Shown here: one piece after another, positions 53,501 through 61,829 of the stretch
Numbering within the stretch: position 1 is the stretch's first letter
Layout of the letters: each line of letters starts with the position of its first letter
Assembly (NCBI RefSeq): GCF_013778505.1
Contig: NZ_JAAOWU010000015.1
Span: forward strand, 1-64,000
DNA from: Pseudomonas sivasensis
GTDB lineage: Bacteria; Pseudomonadota; Gammaproteobacteria; Pseudomonadales; Pseudomonadaceae
Length of the DNA: 64,000 nucleotides
Direction of reading: 5' to 3'
Position numbers and translations under genes: made by a program
Notes under the pieces: generated by a model
The model's database searches: none
Told to the model about the DNA's origin: nothing
The model's input: only the letters and a program-made list of their open reading frames with translations

Positions 53501-54236
53501 AGTGTTTCGCCTGAATATCTGTTTTTAACAGCGCGATGTAACTCGCGGTTTTAAGCGATGCTTTCTGATAGCGGATAAAGGCATCTTTTTCGGCCTCCAG
53601 CTTCTCAGGATCGCTCCAGCCTAGTGCGTCCTTTATGTGCTGTTGGTACTTTGCACCCAGATCCAGATCCCGACATAAGGCTACAAATTTCTCGATCGTC
53701 AGCCCCTGGATTTTTTGGCGAATACCTACTTTCTTCCCGTAGTTAAAAAACTCGCTGATATAGAAAGCCCCCGCTCTTCCTTCAGAGGCCTCAAAATTAT
53801 GCAGCGCAGCTTGCAACAGGGTAAAACACTCGATTTTTGGGTTACTGAAAAAACTGGCATGGGTATAAAGCTCCAACCAGACCTGATTGACATCCAGATC
53901 CAGGCCAAAGATTTTTTTGATTTCCTGCGTTAACAGTGGTGCAGCGAAATCATTAATCGCCTGCACATCAGCCATGATGCGAACGTAAGCGCTGTGCGCC
54001 TCGATGCTCAGCGCGGCATAGCTCGCAGCCGTCGCACGCTCAGCGGGCGAGGAAGACGTCCACCACTCGGGCAGCTGAGGAGTCATCCCCCCGAATGTTT
54101 TTAAAGTCTGCGCGGGCGCGTTTAACAAAAATGAAGGAACAGCAGACGCCACGATATTTATGTAGTCGTTGCTAACACCGGAGCCATCACTGGCAGTCGT
54201 TCCGCTACCATCGTTATCAGTACTGGAATCACCCAT
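50598..54236 (-). CDS. DUF6543 toxin with C-terminal SET-like methyltransferase domain
   Basis: A 1212-residue effector-like protein. The first roughly 600 residues share the scaffold of the NEL toxin (VPSFLLNAPAQ, LDLDVNQVWLE, TLLQAALHNFEASE, FIVYIPDDPDHP, and hydrophobic IGVAAFAVPALGVVLLGA). Four helical repeats (HLxxW...DGxxTxxG type) span about 696-945. The last 119 residues read like a SET domain: GLSVVALRRIRRFEVLGPYSG, then GSGNILSLINS (Asn1156, Asn1162), then AWRDIEEGEELLLDYG (Asp1204-Tyr1205). SET enzymes methylate lysines, often on histones. There is no signal peptide. The coding region is AT-richer than its flanks. Start ATG 54236; a TTG precedes it. Confidence 0.78.
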   Translation of the reverse strand: MGDSSTDNDGSGTTASDGSGVSNDYINIVASAVPSFLLNAPAQTLKTFGGMTPQLPEWWTSSSPAERATAASYAALSIEAHSAYVRIMADVQAINDFAAPLLTQEIKKIFGLDLDVNQVWLELYTHASFFSNPKIECFTLLQAALHNFEASEGRAGAFYISEFFNYGKKVGIRQKIQGLTIEKFVALCRDLDLGAKYQQHIKDALGWSDPEKLEAEKDAFIRYQKASLKTASYIALLKTDIQAKHYQALLALIDQQQEVAVDGHPLWLRGLNFMGMNLNGCVVFEIVEKSQSLPVKVIWPFLDSESESGFIVYIPDDPDHPVKHYSSLAQLKAQMKTQFLRKAPAAKPSTAAPSDYQLFFSRFVAFEDRPAFFNYFTERVPGQSPRHAPVLRQKEQLDFLLQFRPMGTSLDIWEEGLDLWACLYRQWRQRGLADARRQAVPTEDADAKSRREWIAQLLEDLMAVIGVAAFAVPALGVVLLGATAVKLMNEVLEGIEDLSVGDKVMGWAHIVGVVNALVEVTVTGLALSYVVPEEMNMFRRVTSPDGRIRLQKVAIPASSEEGHITYTSSEPTPDLPAQVEPALEAPIPVDEPAEVTPLGYREYAVDQSTISTLTPSAQGIYRTADGQQFYIRDVRGDGREQVYQIRDNFRIEADIFDVNVVDAQTNRQTGYWLRRVGPDQWESIGLKGGVEPHRLITGDDVRDWSELSEVDRSANLMRKFARQRGLFYPTLRRYVLADGSTTPEGVAFLDNEHAVRTSVTAEHLSAWERLSPRERHELTREGFANQYLIEPDALMLHIAQDGSINDIGRVLLKHAGGGAYTSITREHLSEWKTLYETPGSQLMARDFATRHNLNPIMWGDYVKQDGSFTKQGMTELIFERANYDPLTEAHLDKWYRLQSKEGQTVSSSEFVQRNNIDPLEWARHVRANGKFTLIGKNRLIFGEPGQLPANPLNPESLETRIFTARKSSRVPVKRPAQGPLSPQIKVPRREPTVANESKDATLLLEHEINNDLPILQDPSDVTRSLTAELEGEVDQIEVTYWNSLLDEFGTQERLRWSEKITQDVRNWIRDEGRHAARFLGKLLARKMTDGPDRGLSVVALRRIRRFEVLGPYSGKLHQGDPTLMKEIAAKGRRPVETYSFQSFSNDGTLSAHGSGNILSLINSPAAPGQVPVGEQNVGSIYVGRYMTFFVAWRDIEEGEELLLDYGPFYKWD
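51400..52151 (-). repeat. Four-fold helical repeat inside the SET toxin
   Basis: Protein-level repeats of about 60 residues: DDVRDWSELS...YVLADGSTTPEG; EHLSAWERLS...HIAQDGSINDIG; EHLSEWKTLY...YVKQDGSFTKQG; AHLDKWYRLQ...HVRANGKFTLIG. A Trp near the start and a D/N-G turn near the end are kept in each copy. They join the toxin scaffold to the SET-like domain. Confidence 0.7.
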
Positions 54237-54418
54237 CAAATGCAGTCCTTCTGTTCGCGTTAGTTAAATCAAACGCTATCAGCGGGTCCTGCCTATTGAG
54301 GGTTAGATAATTACAGCGTGCCGCATCATTGATCAGGCCTTGGCAGTGGTGACGACTGCACTACCGTGCTCAACTCTGCCGTTCGCGCAGCGTAGGTAGG
54401 GTCGTTCACCTTAGTAAA

Positions 54419-55432
54419 TCAAACCATCCCACCGAGTTTCAGCTCACTCTTCAGATACGCATAGTAGATCGGCCCTGCCACCACGCCCGGCAGACCGAAT
54501 GCGGCTTCAAACACCAACATCGCGAGCAGCAATTCCCACGACTTGGCACTGATCTGCCCGCCAACAATGCGCGCATTGAGGAAGTACTCGACCTTGTGGA
54601 TCACGATTAAATAGCCCAACGCCGCCACTGCCACCCAGATCGACAGCGACAGCGCGACGATGGTGATCAGGGTGTTGGACATCAGGTTGCCGATCACCGG
54701 CAGCAGGCCGAGCAGGAAGGTCAGCACGATCAGGGTTTTGGTCAGCGGCAGGTGAATGCCACACAGCGGCAGCACCACGGCGAGGAATATGGCGGTGAAG
54801 GCGGTGTTGAGCGCGGCGATCTTGATCTGAGCGAAGACGATGTTGCGAAAGGCCTGGACCAGCAGGTGCAGGCGGTCGAACAGCGCCGCCGCCAGGGGCT
54901 TGCGCTTGGTCAGGTCAGGCACGCGCTGCAGGGCGATGATCGCGCCGAGCACCATGCCGATCAGCAGGGTGACGAACATGTGCGCGGCGTCTTTGCCCAC
55001 CAGTTGCAGCTCGCTCAGGTGTTTGCTCAGCCACTCACCGATGGCCACACGGAATTCGGCGGCGCTGGCCGGCAGGTAGGCGTCGAGGAATGGCGGAAGT
55101 TGGCCCCGCGCGCGGTCGACCACGCCCATGAATTTGTCGAGGGAAGCCCCGGGATTTTCCGCTTCGTGGAGCAGGAAGCTAATGGCGCCGGCGAAGATCA
55201 GCGCAAGCACGCTGACAATCAGGGTCCCGAGCAACGCCACTGCCAGCCAGCGCGCGCGGCGGCCTTCGATCAGCCGTTGCAGTTGGGGGGTGAGCATGTT
55301 GACCAGTTCATAGACCAACAAACCGGCCAGCAGGCTGGGCAGCAATTTCAGCGGCAGCACCAGCAGCAGTCCGCCGAAAATGATGATGTAGCTGGCCAGC
55401 AACAACACATGACGCTGAGAAAACGTTGGCAT
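54419..55432 (-). CDS. AI-2E family transporter
   Basis: A 337-residue inner-membrane protein with about eight hydrophobic helices. It is a member of the PerM/YdiK/TqsA family (LLLASYIIIFGGLLLVLP at the start, LGLLPVIGNLMSNTLITIVAL in the C-terminal half, AAFGLPGVVAGPIYYAYLK at the end). Substrates vary: some export autoinducer-2, others sodium or unknown compounds. No partner gene suggests which applies here. Confidence 0.85.
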   Translation of the reverse strand: MPTFSQRHVLLLASYIIIFGGLLLVLPLKLLPSLLAGLLVYELVNMLTPQLQRLIEGRRARWLAVALLGTLIVSVLALIFAGAISFLLHEAENPGASLDKFMGVVDRARGQLPPFLDAYLPASAAEFRVAIGEWLSKHLSELQLVGKDAAHMFVTLLIGMVLGAIIALQRVPDLTKRKPLAAALFDRLHLLVQAFRNIVFAQIKIAALNTAFTAIFLAVVLPLCGIHLPLTKTLIVLTFLLGLLPVIGNLMSNTLITIVALSLSIWVAVAALGYLIVIHKVEYFLNARIVGGQISAKSWELLLAMLVFEAAFGLPGVVAGPIYYAYLKSELKLGGMV

Positions 55433-55520
55433 ACAGCCTCAAAACGAACGGCGTTAAAGGATGGGCAGTCTGCCAGCCTTCAGAGAATCAAGCGAGTGGA
55501 TAGGTTGTGAATGCGATCAA

Positions 55521-55554
55521 GTGTGAGAGGGGCACCTCCCCTCCCACATTTAAT
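55521..55554. repeat. Degenerate REP-like hairpin
   Basis: GTGTGAGAGGGGCACCTCCCCTCCCACATT resembles a collapsed form of the usual repeat pair with the middle lost. It lies between the divergent ends of psiF and the AI-2E family gene. Confidence 0.5.
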
Positions 55555-55577
55555 CTTCAGCACCGACGAAATCGTGA

Positions 55578-55877
55578 TCAACCTTTGAGGCAGGTGCTCA
55601 TGAACGTCTTGCGCGCATCGCCGGTCAGCGCTTTGGTTTTCGCCGACGCATTGCAATCCTTCATCTTCTGCTGCTGCGGCGTCAGGGTCTTGGCGTCATT
55701 GGCAGCCGGGGCCGACAGGCAGGTTTTCATGAACGCCTTGCGCTCGTCGCCCTTGAGCGTCTTGGTGGTGGCCTCAGCATTGCAGGTGGTCATTTTGTTT
55801 TGCTGGGCAGTGGCGGCAAAGCCTTGGGAACACAGCAGCAAGCCCATCATCAATAACGGAATACGCAGCATCTTCAT
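55578..55877 (-). CDS. psiF: PsiF family protein
   Basis: A 99-residue exported protein with a signal peptide (MKMLRIPLLMMGLLLCSQGF-A) and two copies of the PsiF repeat: MTTCNAEATTKTLKGDERKAF and MKDCNASAKTKALTGDARKTF, each followed by MxTCL. In E. coli psiF is induced by phosphate starvation; the function is unknown. No Pho box was identified upstream. Confidence 0.88.
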   Translation of the reverse strand: MKMLRIPLLMMGLLLCSQGFAATAQQNKMTTCNAEATTKTLKGDERKAFMKTCLSAPAANDAKTLTPQQQKMKDCNASAKTKALTGDARKTFMSTCLKG

Positions 55878-55947
55878 GGAGTTTTCTCCCTGTTACCACG
55901 CCGATGGGCATGGCCTATCCGCAGTGTAGTCAAAGCCTGTTACATCT

Positions 55948-56736
55948 TCATCCACAGCGAATATTCGTCCGGCGGTACTGCTCCGGCGTGCAGCCAGCAT
56001 GGCGCTGAAACATCGCGATAAACGCCGAGGCGGTGCTGTAGCCGAGGTCGAACGCCACCTGCTGCACGCTGCGTTCGCTGTCGAGGGCTTCGATGGCCGC
56101 CAAGTAGCGCAGACGCTGGCGCCATTCACCGAAGCTCATGCCCAACTCGCGCACAAACTGGCGCGCCAGGGTGCGCTCGCTCACATGCACCTGTTCAGCC
56201 CATTGCGCCAGCGGGCGGTTATCGCCGGGGTCGGCCTGCATGCCTTCCAGGACGCCAAGCAGCCCTGGGCGGCGGGCGTAGGGCAGGAAACCGTCGTGGA
56301 TCGGTGCCTGCCGCAGTTGATCCACCAATACTTGGGCCAGGCGGATATCGGCTTCGGAATGCGGAATATTCACGTCACGCCGGGCGAAGTCGCGCAGGAT
56401 CGCCTTGAGAATGTCGCTGATCGCCAGTGTGCATGGCTGTTGTGGCAGTTGCTCGCAGAGCTCGGGGGCCAGGCCGACCGAGTGATAGACAATCGCCTGG
56501 GCGTTGTAGGAGCTGTGCTCAGTATTGGGCGGGATCCAGACCGCGTACTGCGGCGGCGACATAAAGCGGTTACCGGCCACTTCCATGCGCATCACACCGC
56601 TGGCGGAGTAATCCAGCGAGCCCCAGAAGTGCTGGTGCGGCGTGCACTCGGTGTCAGGGGCAAAGTCGGAATAACGGAAGTAGACCGGGCTGGGCAAGCT
56701 ACGGAAATCGGCGAGGCGTACGGTGTGTCGGGCCAT
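55948..56736 (-). CDS. AraC family transcriptional regulator
   Basis: A 262-residue regulator: N-terminal cupin sensing domain (CTPHQHFWGSLDYSASGVM, then IPPNTEHSSYN) and C-terminal double helix-turn-helix (LAQWAEQVHVSERTLARQF, then VQQVAFDLGYSTASAFIAMF). The ATG at 56736 (MARHTVRLAD) is preferred to the upstream ATG at 56751, which would place the operator copy at 56738-56747 inside the coding region. It is divergent from an EamA-type exporter and probably controls it through the operator between them. Confidence 0.9.
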   Translation of the reverse strand: MARHTVRLADFRSLPSPVYFRYSDFAPDTECTPHQHFWGSLDYSASGVMRMEVAGNRFMSPPQYAVWIPPNTEHSSYNAQAIVYHSVGLAPELCEQLPQQPCTLAISDILKAILRDFARRDVNIPHSEADIRLAQVLVDQLRQAPIHDGFLPYARRPGLLGVLEGMQADPGDNRPLAQWAEQVHVSERTLARQFVRELGMSFGEWRQRLRYLAAIEALDSERSVQQVAFDLGYSTASAFIAMFQRHAGCTPEQYRRTNIRCG

Positions 56737-56737
56737 A

Positions 56738-56793
56738 TTGTCTGGATGCAAAGGTGAGTTGTCTGGATCGCAGTATAGGCTTCGATCCAGACA
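56738..56793. promoter_or_regulatory. Three-copy operator between the AraC regulator and the exporter
   Basis: TTGTCTGGAT occurs at 56738-56747 and 56759-56768, 21 bases apart (two helix turns), and CGATCCAGACA at 56783-56793 is an 11-base inverted copy of TGTCTGGATCG (56760-56770). A -10-like GATAAT lies at 56797-56802 with no good -35, which suggests an activator-dependent promoter for the exporter gene. Confidence 0.6.
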
Positions 56794-56833
56794 GGGGATA
56801 ATCCCGCTTCATCAACACACTTGGTTTCTTTCG

Positions 56834-57712
56834 ATGCAGTACGCGTATCCCCTGCTGGCCATTTTTATCTGGGCCGGCAACACCGTGGTCAACAAACTGG
56901 CCGTGGGCTCGATTTTCCCGTCGGAGATCGGTTTTTACCGCTGGCTGCTGGCGGCGCTACTGTTCACGCCGTTCATGCTCAAGCCGGTGATCGCTCACTG
57001 GGCGCAGATCCGCCCGAATCTGGGCAAGATCGTCATCCTCGGCGTGCTGGGCATGGCCGTGTACCAAAGCCTGGCGTATTACGCCGCCTCCCTGACCACC
57101 GCCACCAACATGGGCATCATCCTGTCGCTGATGCCGTTGATGGCCCTGACAGCAGCGATCATCAGCCTCGGCCAACGCCTGACCTTCGGCGCACTCACCG
57201 GGGCTGTGCTGTCGTTTGCCTGTGTGGTCGTGGTGGTGTCGTCCGGCAGCCTGGGCGCGCTGTTGCAACACGGGGTCAACCTGGGCGACGCCATGATGCT
57301 GGTCGCCACCCTGGCCTACGCGGTCTACAGCACCTTGCTGAAAAAATGGCAGCTGCGCCTGCCGCCGTTGGTGTTGCTGTATTTGCAGATACTGGTGGCG
57401 GTGGTGGTGTTGTTTCCGCTGTTCCTGTTCTCGGCCAAAACCGGCCTGAGCTGGGCAAATATCCCACTGGTGCTGTACGCGTGTTTACTGGCGTCGATGC
57501 TCGCGCCGTTGGCGTGGATGCACTCGGTGAAGACCTTGGGACCAAGCCGTACCACGCTGTTTTTCAACCTGCTGCCGTTGATTACCGCGTTGATTGCGGC
57601 GGTGGTATTGAAGGAGGAGCTGGCGTTGTATCACCTGGTGGGCGGTTTGCTGACCTTGGGCGGGGTAGTCTTGTCGGAGCGCTGGACCACACCGGTGCGC
57701 CGCCTGGCTTAA
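56834..57712 (+). CDS. EamA/DMT superfamily exporter
   Basis: A 292-residue membrane protein with ten hydrophobic helices in two EamA repeats (YPLLAIFIWAGNTVVNKLAV; later LVATLAYAVYSTLLKKWQL). Such proteins export amino acids or other small metabolites. The ATG at 56834 begins the first helix. Its stop overlaps the stop of the convergent lipase gene by a few bases. The divergent AraC regulator is its likely controller. Confidence 0.88.
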   Translation: MQYAYPLLAIFIWAGNTVVNKLAVGSIFPSEIGFYRWLLAALLFTPFMLKPVIAHWAQIRPNLGKIVILGVLGMAVYQSLAYYAASLTTATNMGIILSLMPLMALTAAIISLGQRLTFGALTGAVLSFACVVVVVSSGSLGALLQHGVNLGDAMMLVATLAYAVYSTLLKKWQLRLPPLVLLYLQILVAVVVLFPLFLFSAKTGLSWANIPLVLYACLLASMLAPLAWMHSVKTLGPSRTTLFFNLLPLITALIAAVVLKEELALYHLVGGLLTLGGVVLSERWTTPVRRLA

Positions 57713-58599
57713 ACACCCGCCGCTTTCAAGCGCCGGGCATGCTCCACAAACAATCGGATCGGCTCGGCGCCCTTGCCCACCAGCCCCATGGACTGATTGA
57801 CGATATCAAAATGGTCCAGGGCAAAATCATCACCAATCACCGTGCCCAGGTGTGAGCTGTAGCGCCCGACCATGCCATCACACTGGCCCTTTTCCCGCAC
57901 AAAGCTGCGGGCGAACAAGCGGCAACTGCGGTGGGTACCATCAAACAAATTACGGCCCCGATCCGTGATGCCCGGCTGCAACGTGCCGGACCACGAGTAA
58001 TAGCGCACGCCGTTGACCACCTCCGCACCCTGCCCGCCCCATGTCTCGGGTAAGCCTTGGGGATAACGGCGATTGAACAAAGCCACACCTTCACTGGTGA
58101 GGGAATGGTGAGACGCCTGCAGATCCGCTTTAAAGCGCGGCCCGCGATAACCGGTTTCCAGCACACCCATCACCCAGGCGACCAGGTGAAACAGTGCGCT
58201 CATGATCCGGCCCTTGGCGCCGTCGATGGGGTAATGGAGGTGGATATGGTCCGCCAGCTCAGAACCGTGGTTCGGCCCCGCCACCGAAGTCACCGACGCC
58301 ACCCAATCCGGGCGCAGGGCTGCTGCATAGCGCGCAGTCAGTGAGCCTTGGCTATGGCCGATCAAGTTGACCTTTTCCGCCCCAGTCTCGCGGCGTATGC
58401 GCTCGATCTGCACCAGCAGTTGCTCGCCACGCACCTCGCTGGAGTCCAGCGGTGCCACCTGTATCGGGAATACCTGAGCCCCACCAGCCCGCAAAGCCGG
58501 GACGATGCCATACCAGTAGGGAAAAAACCCGATGCGCACAAATCCGAGCATGCCGGGCACCAATACCAGGGGATAGCGTGTGGCCAACGACTGTGACAT
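57709..58599 (-). CDS. Triacylglycerol lipase-like alpha/beta hydrolase
   Basis: A 296-residue hydrolase. It starts YPLVLVPGMLGFVRIG with the oxyanion loop, has the nucleophile Ser83 in GHSQGS, and plausible Asp (CDGMVGRYSSHLG) and His (LDHFDIVN) partners, in the pattern of Pseudomonas family I lipases such as LipA. No clear signal peptide is seen at the ATG 58599, so it may be intracellular or exported differently. No lipase foldase gene lies next to it. Confidence 0.85.
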   Translation of the reverse strand: MSQSLATRYPLVLVPGMLGFVRIGFFPYWYGIVPALRAGGAQVFPIQVAPLDSSEVRGEQLLVQIERIRRETGAEKVNLIGHSQGSLTARYAAALRPDWVASVTSVAGPNHGSELADHIHLHYPIDGAKGRIMSALFHLVAWVMGVLETGYRGPRFKADLQASHHSLTSEGVALFNRRYPQGLPETWGGQGAEVVNGVRYYSWSGTLQPGITDRGRNLFDGTHRSCRLFARSFVREKGQCDGMVGRYSSHLGTVIGDDFALDHFDIVNQSMGLVGKGAEPIRLFVEHARRLKAAGV

Positions 58600-58686
58600 G
58601 AAGCGAATATCCTCGCAGCGCGTTTGATGCAATGCAGCCTAGCCCAGTTGCAAGTCGGGCTCGTGACGCGCGAGGTAAATCCGATA

Positions 58687-58715
58687 AAACTTTTTGCGCT
58701 GCCCGGCACTCACAA
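58687..58715 (+). promoter_or_regulatory. Possible AlgU/RpoE-type promoter for the bacterioferritin-like gene
   Basis: AAACTT-N17-TCACA resembles the GAACTT-N16/17-TCnnA consensus of the Pseudomonas envelope-stress sigma factor. It lies 60 bases before the ATG. The match is partial. Confidence 0.3.
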
Positions 58716-58774
58716 CTTGGAGCGATCACGCCGACAGAGCGTGGCGTAACCCGGATTAGCCCCAGGAGATTGAG

Positions 58775-59305
58775 ATGACTGAAGCAAACTTGACCGACGT
58801 TGCGACCCTGCGCAGCCGCGCCCGCCAGAACGTCGAAAACGGTGCCGTGACCGAAGGCTACGACGCCGACCGCGAAGAAATTATCCGCCTGCTCAACGCG
58901 TCGCTGGCTACCGAGCTGGTGTGCGTGCTGCGCTACAAGCGCCACTACTTCATGGCCAGCGGCGTTAAAGCAGCCGTCGCTGCAGAGGAATTTCTGGAGC
59001 ACGCCACCCAGGAAGCCGAACATGCCGACAAACTGGCCGAGCGCATCGTGCAGCTGGGCGGCGAGCCGGAGTTCAACCCCGATCTGTTGTCGAAGAACTC
59101 CCACGCGCAGTACGTGGCCGGTAACAGCTTGAAGGAAATGGTCTACGAAGACCTGGTCGCCGAGCGCATCGCGGTGGACAGCTACCGCGAGATCATCCAG
59201 TACATCGGCGACAAAGACCCGACCACTCGCCGCCTGTTTGAGGAGATCCTCGCTCAGGAAGAAGAGCATGCGGACGATATGGCCGACATCCTCGAAAGTC
59301 TTTAA
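58775..59305 (+). CDS. Bacterioferritin-like ferritin-family protein
   Basis: A 176-residue four-helix ferritin-like protein (LLNASLATELVCVLRYKRHYF, EEFLEHATQEAEHADKLAERI, YEDLVAERIAVDSYREII, LFEEILAQEEEHADDMADIL). Di-iron ligand Glu and His residues are present in each helix (E-x2-H pairs). It matches the second, Dps-like bacterioferritin of Pseudomonas (PA4880 position) and probably stores iron or protects DNA. ATG 58775 has an AGGAG site. Confidence 0.85.
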   Translation: MTEANLTDVATLRSRARQNVENGAVTEGYDADREEIIRLLNASLATELVCVLRYKRHYFMASGVKAAVAAEEFLEHATQEAEHADKLAERIVQLGGEPEFNPDLLSKNSHAQYVAGNSLKEMVYEDLVAERIAVDSYREIIQYIGDKDPTTRRLFEEILAQEEEHADDMADILESL

Positions 59306-59319
59306 ATAGCGTAAATCCC

Positions 59320-59412
59320 ATGTGGGAGGGGGCTTGCGCCCGATAGCGGTGATTCAGTCTCAGAGGTACTGACTGACATACCGTTATCGGGGGCAAGCCC
59401 CCTCCCACATTT
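59320..59412. repeat. Paired REP-like palindromic repeat
   Basis: ATGTGGGAGGGGGCTTGCGC and GGGGGCAAGCCCCCTCCCACAT with inner arms ATAGCGGT / ACCGTTAT. It lies between the convergent bacterioferritin-like and asmA genes. Confidence 0.88.
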
Positions 59413-59414
59413 GG

Positions 59415-61484
59415 TTAGCCTTTAACGGTCTTCGGCGCCTTGCCTTCTTTCATCTGCTGCAGCAGCGGCGCGCACTCATTGGGCTCGCCACCACTTGGGG
59501 CGACCAACGCAAGCAAGCCGGCAGCAGGACCAGCGATCACGCCCAGCGCCACCATGCCCGCGCCGCGCAGGGCTAATGGAATGGCCTTGACCCCTGCATT
59601 CGGCTTGATAAAAGGCCCGTTCACATACAGCGGCGAGCGCAGGGAGAAGAGACGGAAGCCTTTGGATTCCGGGGTGACCGTCAGGTCCAACTGCTCAGTC
59701 GCCATGTTCGCGGTGCCATCGATGTAGATGATGGCGTTCTCGGTATCGAACACAAACAGCCGCGTAGTCGCCAAGCCGGTCTTGATGCCGAAGTCCGCGG
59801 CGGCACAGTTAATCTTCACTTCCTTATCGCCGAACAAGCGGCCCACCACGTAGTTGCCCACGTTGAGCCCGGCGATTTCCATCAGGCCACGGCTGATGGC
59901 GCCGTCGTTGATCAGCATCTTCAGGTCACCATTGGAGCTGCCCAGCAGCGCCGCCACGGAGTTACCTCGCCCGGCAATATCGGCATCGCCGTTGAGTTCA
60001 CCGAAGCTGGTTTTCATCGGCTCGAAGCTCGGGAACAGTTGCTTGAGCTTGAAATTGCGCGCGGTCAATTTGGCGCGACCTTCCATCGGTGTGATGCGGC
60101 CATTCAGGCGAATCTGCGCATCGAGCTTGCCACCAGCGACGCCGAAACGCAGTGGCTCCAGGCTCAGCTCGCCGTCGTTGAGCACCAGATGGGTATAAAG
60201 ATCGGTAAAGGGTAATTCGGCACTGTGCACGATACGTTTACCGGTGAATTCCACATCGGCATCCATGTCGCGCCAGCGTTCGGTGCGGAACTCTTCCACC
60301 GGCAGCACTTTGGTCGCCGGCTGTTTGCTTTCGCCGCCACGGGCCTTTTGCTTGGCGTTGGAGTCGGCGCCGATCAAGGGTGCAAGGTCAGTCATCAGCA
60401 ACTGGTTGGACACCAGCGCGCCGCTGAGCTTGGGCCGTGGCTGGCTGGCGACGTAGGCGAGGTTGCCGTGAATGTCGCTGTTGCCGATCTTGCCGTTGAA
60501 GTTGTCGTAGCGGAAGGACGCGCCGCTGGCATCGTGCAGCTTGGCGATCAAGTGACCGTCGGTGGCGTAGGCCGGCGAGTCCGGCAGAGTGACGCCGGTC
60601 AGTGGATACAGGTTGCCCAGGCTGCTGCCGGACAGCTTAAGGCGCAGGTCAAGAGCGCCGAGGTTGAGCGGGTCGGTCAGGGTGCCAGCCAGGGCGATGT
60701 TGGTGTCAGCGATCTTGACTTGGGCCTGTAGCGGGAACGGCTTGGCCGCATCCTGCAGGGCCAGCAGGCCGCCGATCTTGCCGGTGCCGTCGAGCTTCTG
60801 GCCGTGGTACTGGCCTTTGACCTTGAGGGCGAACGCATAGTCCTGGGGCGCCGAGCCTTTCTCCAGAGCCTTCTTGGCATCGGCATCGCCGACGATTTCA
60901 CCGAAGGGAATCGGTTTGCCCAAGGGGTCAATGATCACGTCGAGCTGGGTCTTGAGGGTCTGGTCATCCAGCGTCACGTGGCCTTTGTCAAAGCCGATGG
61001 CACCGATGTCCACCACCCAGTTGGAGGGTTCGGCATTGGGGTCTTTAGGGTCGAACGTGAAGGTCCAGTTGGCGCGACCATCAGCCAGGCGCTGTAACTC
61101 TGCACTCGGTTCGGTGAGATCGATACGCGGGATAACCACACGCTGTGCCAGCAGAGCCAGGGGCGAAATACGCAGCTCGACTTTCTTCAACGAAACCATC
61201 TGCGGTTTTTTCGACCAGTCCGGGTTACCTAGGGTCAAGTCTTCGGCAATCACATGAGGCCACGGTACCCAGGCACGCCAGCCGCCTTCATCGGGCTCTC
61301 GCTGCCACACCACGGCGAGGTTGCCGTTGATGGCAAACGGGCGATGCAGTTCTTCGGAGACTTTGGCATTGAGGGGCGGTTTGATGCGATTCCAGTCAAA
61401 AAACACCAGGACCAGGACTGCAACGGCGATTAACAGAACGAAGCTGGCGCAGCTCCAAGCGACGATTTTACGAGTGCGCGTCAT
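59415..61484 (-). CDS. AsmA family protein
   Basis: A 689-residue envelope protein with one N-terminal membrane helix (IVAWSCASFVLLIAVAVLVLVFF) and a long periplasmic part of AsmA/bridge-like type (LRISPLALLAQRVVIPRIDL, DLTLGNPDW, and a C-terminal GRGNSVAALLGSSNGDLKML). AsmA-like proteins are now seen as lipid transfer bridges between the membranes. The ATG at 61484 (MTRTRKIVAW) has GAGGAG about 10 bases upstream; the longer frame to 61526 is less likely. Confidence 0.87.
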   Translation of the reverse strand: MTRTRKIVAWSCASFVLLIAVAVLVLVFFDWNRIKPPLNAKVSEELHRPFAINGNLAVVWQREPDEGGWRAWVPWPHVIAEDLTLGNPDWSKKPQMVSLKKVELRISPLALLAQRVVIPRIDLTEPSAELQRLADGRANWTFTFDPKDPNAEPSNWVVDIGAIGFDKGHVTLDDQTLKTQLDVIIDPLGKPIPFGEIVGDADAKKALEKGSAPQDYAFALKVKGQYHGQKLDGTGKIGGLLALQDAAKPFPLQAQVKIADTNIALAGTLTDPLNLGALDLRLKLSGSSLGNLYPLTGVTLPDSPAYATDGHLIAKLHDASGASFRYDNFNGKIGNSDIHGNLAYVASQPRPKLSGALVSNQLLMTDLAPLIGADSNAKQKARGGESKQPATKVLPVEEFRTERWRDMDADVEFTGKRIVHSAELPFTDLYTHLVLNDGELSLEPLRFGVAGGKLDAQIRLNGRITPMEGRAKLTARNFKLKQLFPSFEPMKTSFGELNGDADIAGRGNSVAALLGSSNGDLKMLINDGAISRGLMEIAGLNVGNYVVGRLFGDKEVKINCAAADFGIKTGLATTRLFVFDTENAIIYIDGTANMATEQLDLTVTPESKGFRLFSLRSPLYVNGPFIKPNAGVKAIPLALRGAGMVALGVIAGPAAGLLALVAPSGGEPNECAPLLQQMKEGKAPKTVKG

Positions 61485-61829
61485 TGCACAGGACTCCTCA
61501 ACACGAATAGCTGAAATACAGCTCATAAGAGTACGACTGGCAAACCGTCCGGGGGTTTAACCCAGTGGTCAATTTAGTCGCAAAAAGCCATTTTCCTGAT
61601 CGATCAGACAAATCCAATCATCAACGGCGCACCATTGTTACCCAGGTTCGTGTCGAAAATACCCACCACGGTGCAAAACCGCGTGCTTGAGAGGTCCGGT
61701 CTAGAGCCTCTGCGAGGAACAATCAATTCTGTTGATTATTACCATTGTGTTTATGAACTTTTATATCGACATATCGAGAGTAGCATTAGCCCTGTACCCA
61801 CTTTATCGCCCTCCCAAGGAGCAACCATC
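61485..61829. other. AT-rich intergenic region between asmA and the repeat-protein gene
   Basis: 345 bases with no convincing gene. It holds the promoters of two divergent genes. An inverted repeat AATCAATTCTGTTGATT (61721-61737) stands 90 bases before the repeat-protein ATG, and a direct repeat ATATCGA occurs twice near 61763-61776. No sigma factor motif is certain. Confidence 0.4.
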
